Shown here: positions 61,352 to 64,000 of the stretch, piece by piece | How the letters are laid out: each line of letters opens with the position of its first letter | How positions within the stretch are numbered: position 1 is the stretch's first letter | From: Stutzerimonas urumqiensis | GTDB lineage: Bacteria > Pseudomonadota > Gammaproteobacteria > Pseudomonadales > Pseudomonadaceae | Assembly (NCBI RefSeq): GCF_003640395.1 | Contig: NZ_RBZQ01000003.1 | Location: forward strand, 186,001 to 250,000 | Length of the DNA: 64,000 bases | Direction: 5' to 3' | Translations under genes and position numbers: made by a program | The notes under the pieces: model-generated | Told to the model about the DNA's origin: nothing | Seen by the model: the letters and a program-made list of their open reading frames with translations, nothing else | The model's database searches: none

Positions 61352-62185
61352 ATGACCGATCCACGCATCAGCTTCATCGGTGCCGGCAACATGGCGGCCA
61401 GCCTCATCGGCGGCCTGCTCGCCCAGGGCATTCCAGCGCAAAGCCTGCGCGCGGCCGATCCCGGTGAAGCGCAACGCCAGCAGATCGGCGAACGCTTCGG
61501 CATCGCCACGTTCGCCGACAATGCCGCCGCGGTCGCGGATGCCGACGTCGTTCTGCTGGCGGTCAAGCCGCAGGTCATGAAGGCCGTCTGCGAGTCGCTG
61601 GCACCGCACCTGGCCGAAGGCACGCTGGTGATCTCGATTGCCGCCGGCATCAGCTGCGACAGCCTGCAACGCTGGCTCGCCCAGCCCGGGCGTCCGACGG
61701 CCGCGGTGGTGCGCTGCATGCCCAACACGCCCGCGCTGCTGCGCCAGGGTGTCAGCGGCCTGTTCGCCAGCGCCGAGGTGAGCGCCGATCAACGCGCTTT
61801 GGCCGAACGTCTGCTGTCGGCCGTCGGCCTGGCGCTCTGGCTCGATGACGAATCGCTCATCGATGCGGTCACGGCCGTTTCCGGCAGCGGGCCGGCCTAT
61901 TTCTTCCTGATGGTCGAAGCCATGACCGCCGCTGGCGTGCGCCTGGGACTGCCGCAGGCAACCGCCGACCAGCTCAGCCGCCAGACGGCGCTGGGCGCCG
62001 CCCGCATGCTGTGCGAGAGCGATGTCGAAGCCGCCGAGTTGCGGCGTCGCGTCACGTCGCCGAACGGAACGACCGAAGCGGCCATCAAAGCGTTCCAGGC
62101 CGGGGATTTCGAAGCCCTGGTGCAACGAGCCCTGGACGCCGCCGCGGCGCGTTCAGGCGAACTGGCCGAGCAACTGGGCCGCTAA
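61352..62185 (+). CDS. proC: Pyrroline-5-carboxylate reductase
   Basis: The 277-residue enzyme makes proline from pyrroline-5-carboxylate with NAD(P)H. The dinucleotide site is FIGAGNMAASLIGGL, followed by LLAVKPQVM, VVRCMPNTPALL and the C-terminal GSGPAYFFLMVEAM and VTSPNGTTEAAI. AAGGAACG precedes the ATG at 61352. It is the middle gene of a yggS-proC-yggT run. Confidence 0.96.
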   Translation: MTDPRISFIGAGNMAASLIGGLLAQGIPAQSLRAADPGEAQRQQIGERFGIATFADNAAAVADADVVLLAVKPQVMKAVCESLAPHLAEGTLVISIAAGISCDSLQRWLAQPGRPTAAVVRCMPNTPALLRQGVSGLFASAEVSADQRALAERLLSAVGLALWLDDESLIDAVTAVSGSGPAYFFLMVEAMTAAGVRLGLPQATADQLSRQTALGAARMLCESDVEAAELRRRVTSPNGTTEAAIKAFQAGDFEALVQRALDAAAARSGELAEQLGR

Positions 62186-62200
62186 AGGAGCCGTCGACCC

Positions 62201-62791
62201 ATGATTGGAATGAACACCGCAGCCATCTACATCCTGCAGACGCTCGGCAGCCTCTATCTGCTGATCGTGCTGCTGCGTTTCATCCTGCAACTGGTCCGAG
62301 CCGATTTCTACAATCCGCTCAGTCAATTCGTGGTCCGTGCCACCCACCCCTTGCTCAAGCCCTTGCGACGCATCATTCCCAGTGTCGGCGGGCTGGATCT
62401 GGCCTCGCTGGTGCTGGCCATCCTGGTGCAGATCGTGCTGATGGCGCTGACCCTGCTGCTGGCCTTCGGCACGACCGGCAACCCGGTGCAGCTGCTGATC
62501 TGGGCCATCATCGGGGTGACCGGCCTGTTCCTGAAGATCTTCTTCTTCGCCCTGATCATCAGCGTGATCCTCTCGTGGGTGGCGCCACACAGCCACAACC
62601 CGGGCGCCGAGCTGGTCAACCAGCTGTGCGAGCCGGTGCTGGCGCCCTTCCGCCGGCTGCTGCCGAACCTCGGAGGTCTGGATATCTCGCCGATCTTCGC
62701 GTTCCTGGTGCTCAAGCTGCTGGACATGATGGTCATCAACAACCTGGCCGCCATGACCGGGATGCCCGCGGTCCTGCGCGTCCTGATGTAA
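62201..62791 (+). CDS. yggT: YggT family membrane protein
   Basis: The 196-residue inner-membrane protein holds two YggT modules (ILQTLGSLYLLIVLLRFILQLVR with NPLSQFVVRATHPLLKPLRRIIP broken here by its variable part, and a second copy ending in VLAPFRRLLPNLGGLDISPIFAF). Each has paired hydrophobic helices. AAGGAG lies nine bases before the ATG at 62201. It follows proC by 15 bases. The role is unknown; links to osmotic tolerance are reported for the family. Confidence 0.92.
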   Translation: MIGMNTAAIYILQTLGSLYLLIVLLRFILQLVRADFYNPLSQFVVRATHPLLKPLRRIIPSVGGLDLASLVLAILVQIVLMALTLLLAFGTTGNPVQLLIWAIIGVTGLFLKIFFFALIISVILSWVAPHSHNPGAELVNQLCEPVLAPFRRLLPNLGGLDISPIFAFLVLKLLDMMVINNLAAMTGMPAVLRVLM

Positions 62792-62796
62792 ACCGC

Positions 62797-62860
62797 TCGC
62801 CCGGCGCGGATGGCCGCCGGGCGACAGGCCACTGCTGGCCGATTGACTGCATCGGCCAGC
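62797..62860. terminator. Two tandem hairpins after yggT
   Basis: Two 10-bp perfect stems follow one another: TCGCCCGGCG/CGCCGGGCGA (62797-62824) and GCTGGCCGAT/ATCGGCCAGC (62834-62860). Neither has a T tract, so they may be a rho-independent variant, an RNA-stabilising structure or operator-like sites for the next gene. Confidence 0.45.
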
Positions 62861-62903
62861 CACGCATAATCGCGCGACCTTTTATCGCACCAGGATGATG
62901 AGC

Positions 62904-64000
62904 ATGGAACGTCTCGATCAGCAGGTGGATGCCTACATAACCTGGAAGCGCGATCTGGTCAGAGAGATCACCCGCTACCGCGGGTGGCTGGCGCATAACC
63001 GGTTGTCTTCCGAAGCCGTAGAGCAACGCCTCGAGCGCGCCCTGCGCCTGCTTCGCAGCGACCAGATCACCCTGGCCTTCGTCGGCGAGTATTCGCGCGG
63101 CAAGACCGAGCTGATCAACGGCCTGTTCCTCTCCGGGTATGGCCAGCGGATGCTGCCATCCCGCGCCGGGCGCACCACCATGTGCCCGACCGAGCTGTTC
63201 TACGATCCGCGTTCCGAACGCTCCTACATTCGGCTGCTGCCAATCGAGACGCGGCTGGGCGATACCAGCATCGCCGAACTGAAGCGGGCGCCGCGCCACT
63301 GGCTGAACATTGCGCTCGACCCGTCCGACGCCGACAACATGGCGCAGGCCTTCACCCAGGTTGCAGCGACCAAGCCGATGCCCGTCGAGCAGGCCATCCA
63401 GCTCGGCTTCCATCCCGACATGCTCGAAGACGCCGGCAAGCCCGGCCAGGTGCTGGTGCCGGCCTGGCGGCACGCCTTGGTCAACATCGATCATCCGCTG
63501 CTGCGCCAGGGCCTGCGCATCCTCGACACACCCGGCCTGAATGCGCTGGGCAGCGAGCCGGAGCTGACCCTCTCCATGCTGCCGAGCGCGCAAGCGATCA
63601 TCTTCATGCTCAGCGCCGACACCGGCGTCACCGCCAGCGACATGGACATCTGGCAGCAGCACATTCGCCAGCTCGACGATCAGGCCGACGGCAATCTGTT
63701 CGCCGTGCTGAACAAGATCGACGTGCTGTGGGACGACCTGGCCGGCGGTGAAGCGGTCGACGAGGCGATCGAGCGCATGCGCCGCAGCACCGCGCAGCAG
63801 CTGGGGGTGGGCCCGGCCGACGTGCTGCCCCTGTCGGCCAAGCAGGCGCTGCTGGCCCATGTTCGCGGCGATCGCGCGCTGCTCGCTCGCAGCCGCATGC
63901 CGGAGCTCGAACAGTTGCTTTGCGATCGGCTGATCGCCCACAAGGAGCGCCTGCTCGAGCAGCGCGTGGTCTGCCAGGTGTTGGCCCTGATGCAGAACAG
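62904..64000 (+). CDS. Dynamin-like GTPase, N-terminal part (cut by window end)
   Basis: At least 365 residues are encoded and the frame is open at the window end. The GTPase has P-loop GEYSRGKT at 61-68, switch threonines in RTTMCPTE, the G3 motif DTPGL and the G4 motif NKID. Short helices before the G domain (residues 1-50) fit the neck region of bacterial dynamin-like proteins, which act on membranes or nucleoid-associated complexes (E. coli CrfC is one). ATGs at 62895, 62898 and 62904 are in frame; AGGA eight bases before 62904 favours the last. In P. aeruginosa the next gene after yggT is, as I recall, metX, so this position differs. Confidence 0.85.
   Translation, partial: MERLDQQVDAYITWKRDLVREITRYRGWLAHNRLSSEAVEQRLERALRLLRSDQITLAFVGEYSRGKTELINGLFLSGYGQRMLPSRAGRTTMCPTELFYDPRSERSYIRLLPIETRLGDTSIAELKRAPRHWLNIALDPSDADNMAQAFTQVAATKPMPVEQAIQLGFHPDMLEDAGKPGQVLVPAWRHALVNIDHPLLRQGLRILDTPGLNALGSEPELTLSMLPSAQAIIFMLSADTGVTASDMDIWQQHIRQLDDQADGNLFAVLNKIDVLWDDLAGGEAVDEAIERMRRSTAQQLGVGPADVLPLSAKQALLAHVRGDRALLARSRMPELEQLLCDRLIAHKERLLEQRVVCQVLALMQN

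Overview
The window is GC-rich, densely coding DNA of a Pseudomonas-like gammaproteobacterium (Pseudomonas sensu lato; a Stutzerimonas-type genome would fit). The support is gene content and order: tkt-epd-pgk-fba beside metK, ahcY-metF-rhlE beside an RND efflux operon, the complete pilGHIJK-chpABC chemosensory cluster, gshB-tonB3-yqgE-ruvX-pyrR-pyrB-pyrC', and pilTU-yggS-proC-yggT. From memory these are the PA0390-PA0432 and PA0546-PA0555 neighbourhoods of P. aeruginosa PAO1, joined here. I see no prophage, insertion sequence, CRISPR array, tRNA or rRNA gene.

Layout. 1-2.3 kb: a lipoprotein, a hemerythrin-like protein and a DUF3509 protein; the last lies behind a well-formed sigma-54 promoter with an IHF site and a palindromic upstream site. 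2.3-7.1 kb: a HAD hydrolase, then a minus-strand phospholipid-type operon resembling E. coli ynbA, ynbC and ynbB with an added acyltransferase. 7.3-13.6 kb: central carbon genes fba, pgk, epd and tkt, with two small lipoprotein genes between fba and pgk. 13.7-24.5 kb: the activated-methyl cycle (an ArsR-methyltransferase regulator of SahR type, metK, ahcY under an SAH riboswitch, metF), interrupted by a DUF2780 protein, an ABC-2 exporter, ligB and small secreted proteins. 24.7-33.7 kb: rhlE, an RND efflux operon with a TtgR-type operator but no local repressor gene, then yceI and cytochrome b561. 33.9-36 kb: bioA and rsmE. 36-49 kb: the Pil-Chp pathway on the minus strand, including a 2344-residue ChpA kinase. 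49-55 kb: gshB, tonB3, yqgE, ruvX and the pyr genes. 55-58.4 kb: an accessory-looking cassette with a TM2 protein and an SOS-box-controlled radical SAM plus DUF4130-UdgX-like pair. 58.4-64 kb: pilU, pilT, yggS, proC, yggT and the start of a dynamin-like GTPase gene.

How the genes work together. PilG/H/I/J/K, ChpA/B/C, TonB3, PilT and PilU together describe type IV pilus twitching and surface sensing. MetK, AhcY, MetF and the SahR-like regulator make and recycle S-adenosylmethionine, with two visible controls (a riboswitch before ahcY, an inverted-repeat operator before the regulator-metK pair). Tkt, Epd, Pgk and Fba are linked in glycolysis, gluconeogenesis and PLP supply; YggS is a PLP-homeostasis protein. 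The best candidates for under-described biology are the SOS-controlled radical SAM/UdgX-like pair, whose UDG domain lacks both histidine motifs expected in UdgX, the ynb-like lipid operon, and the sigma-54 control of the DUF3509 gene.
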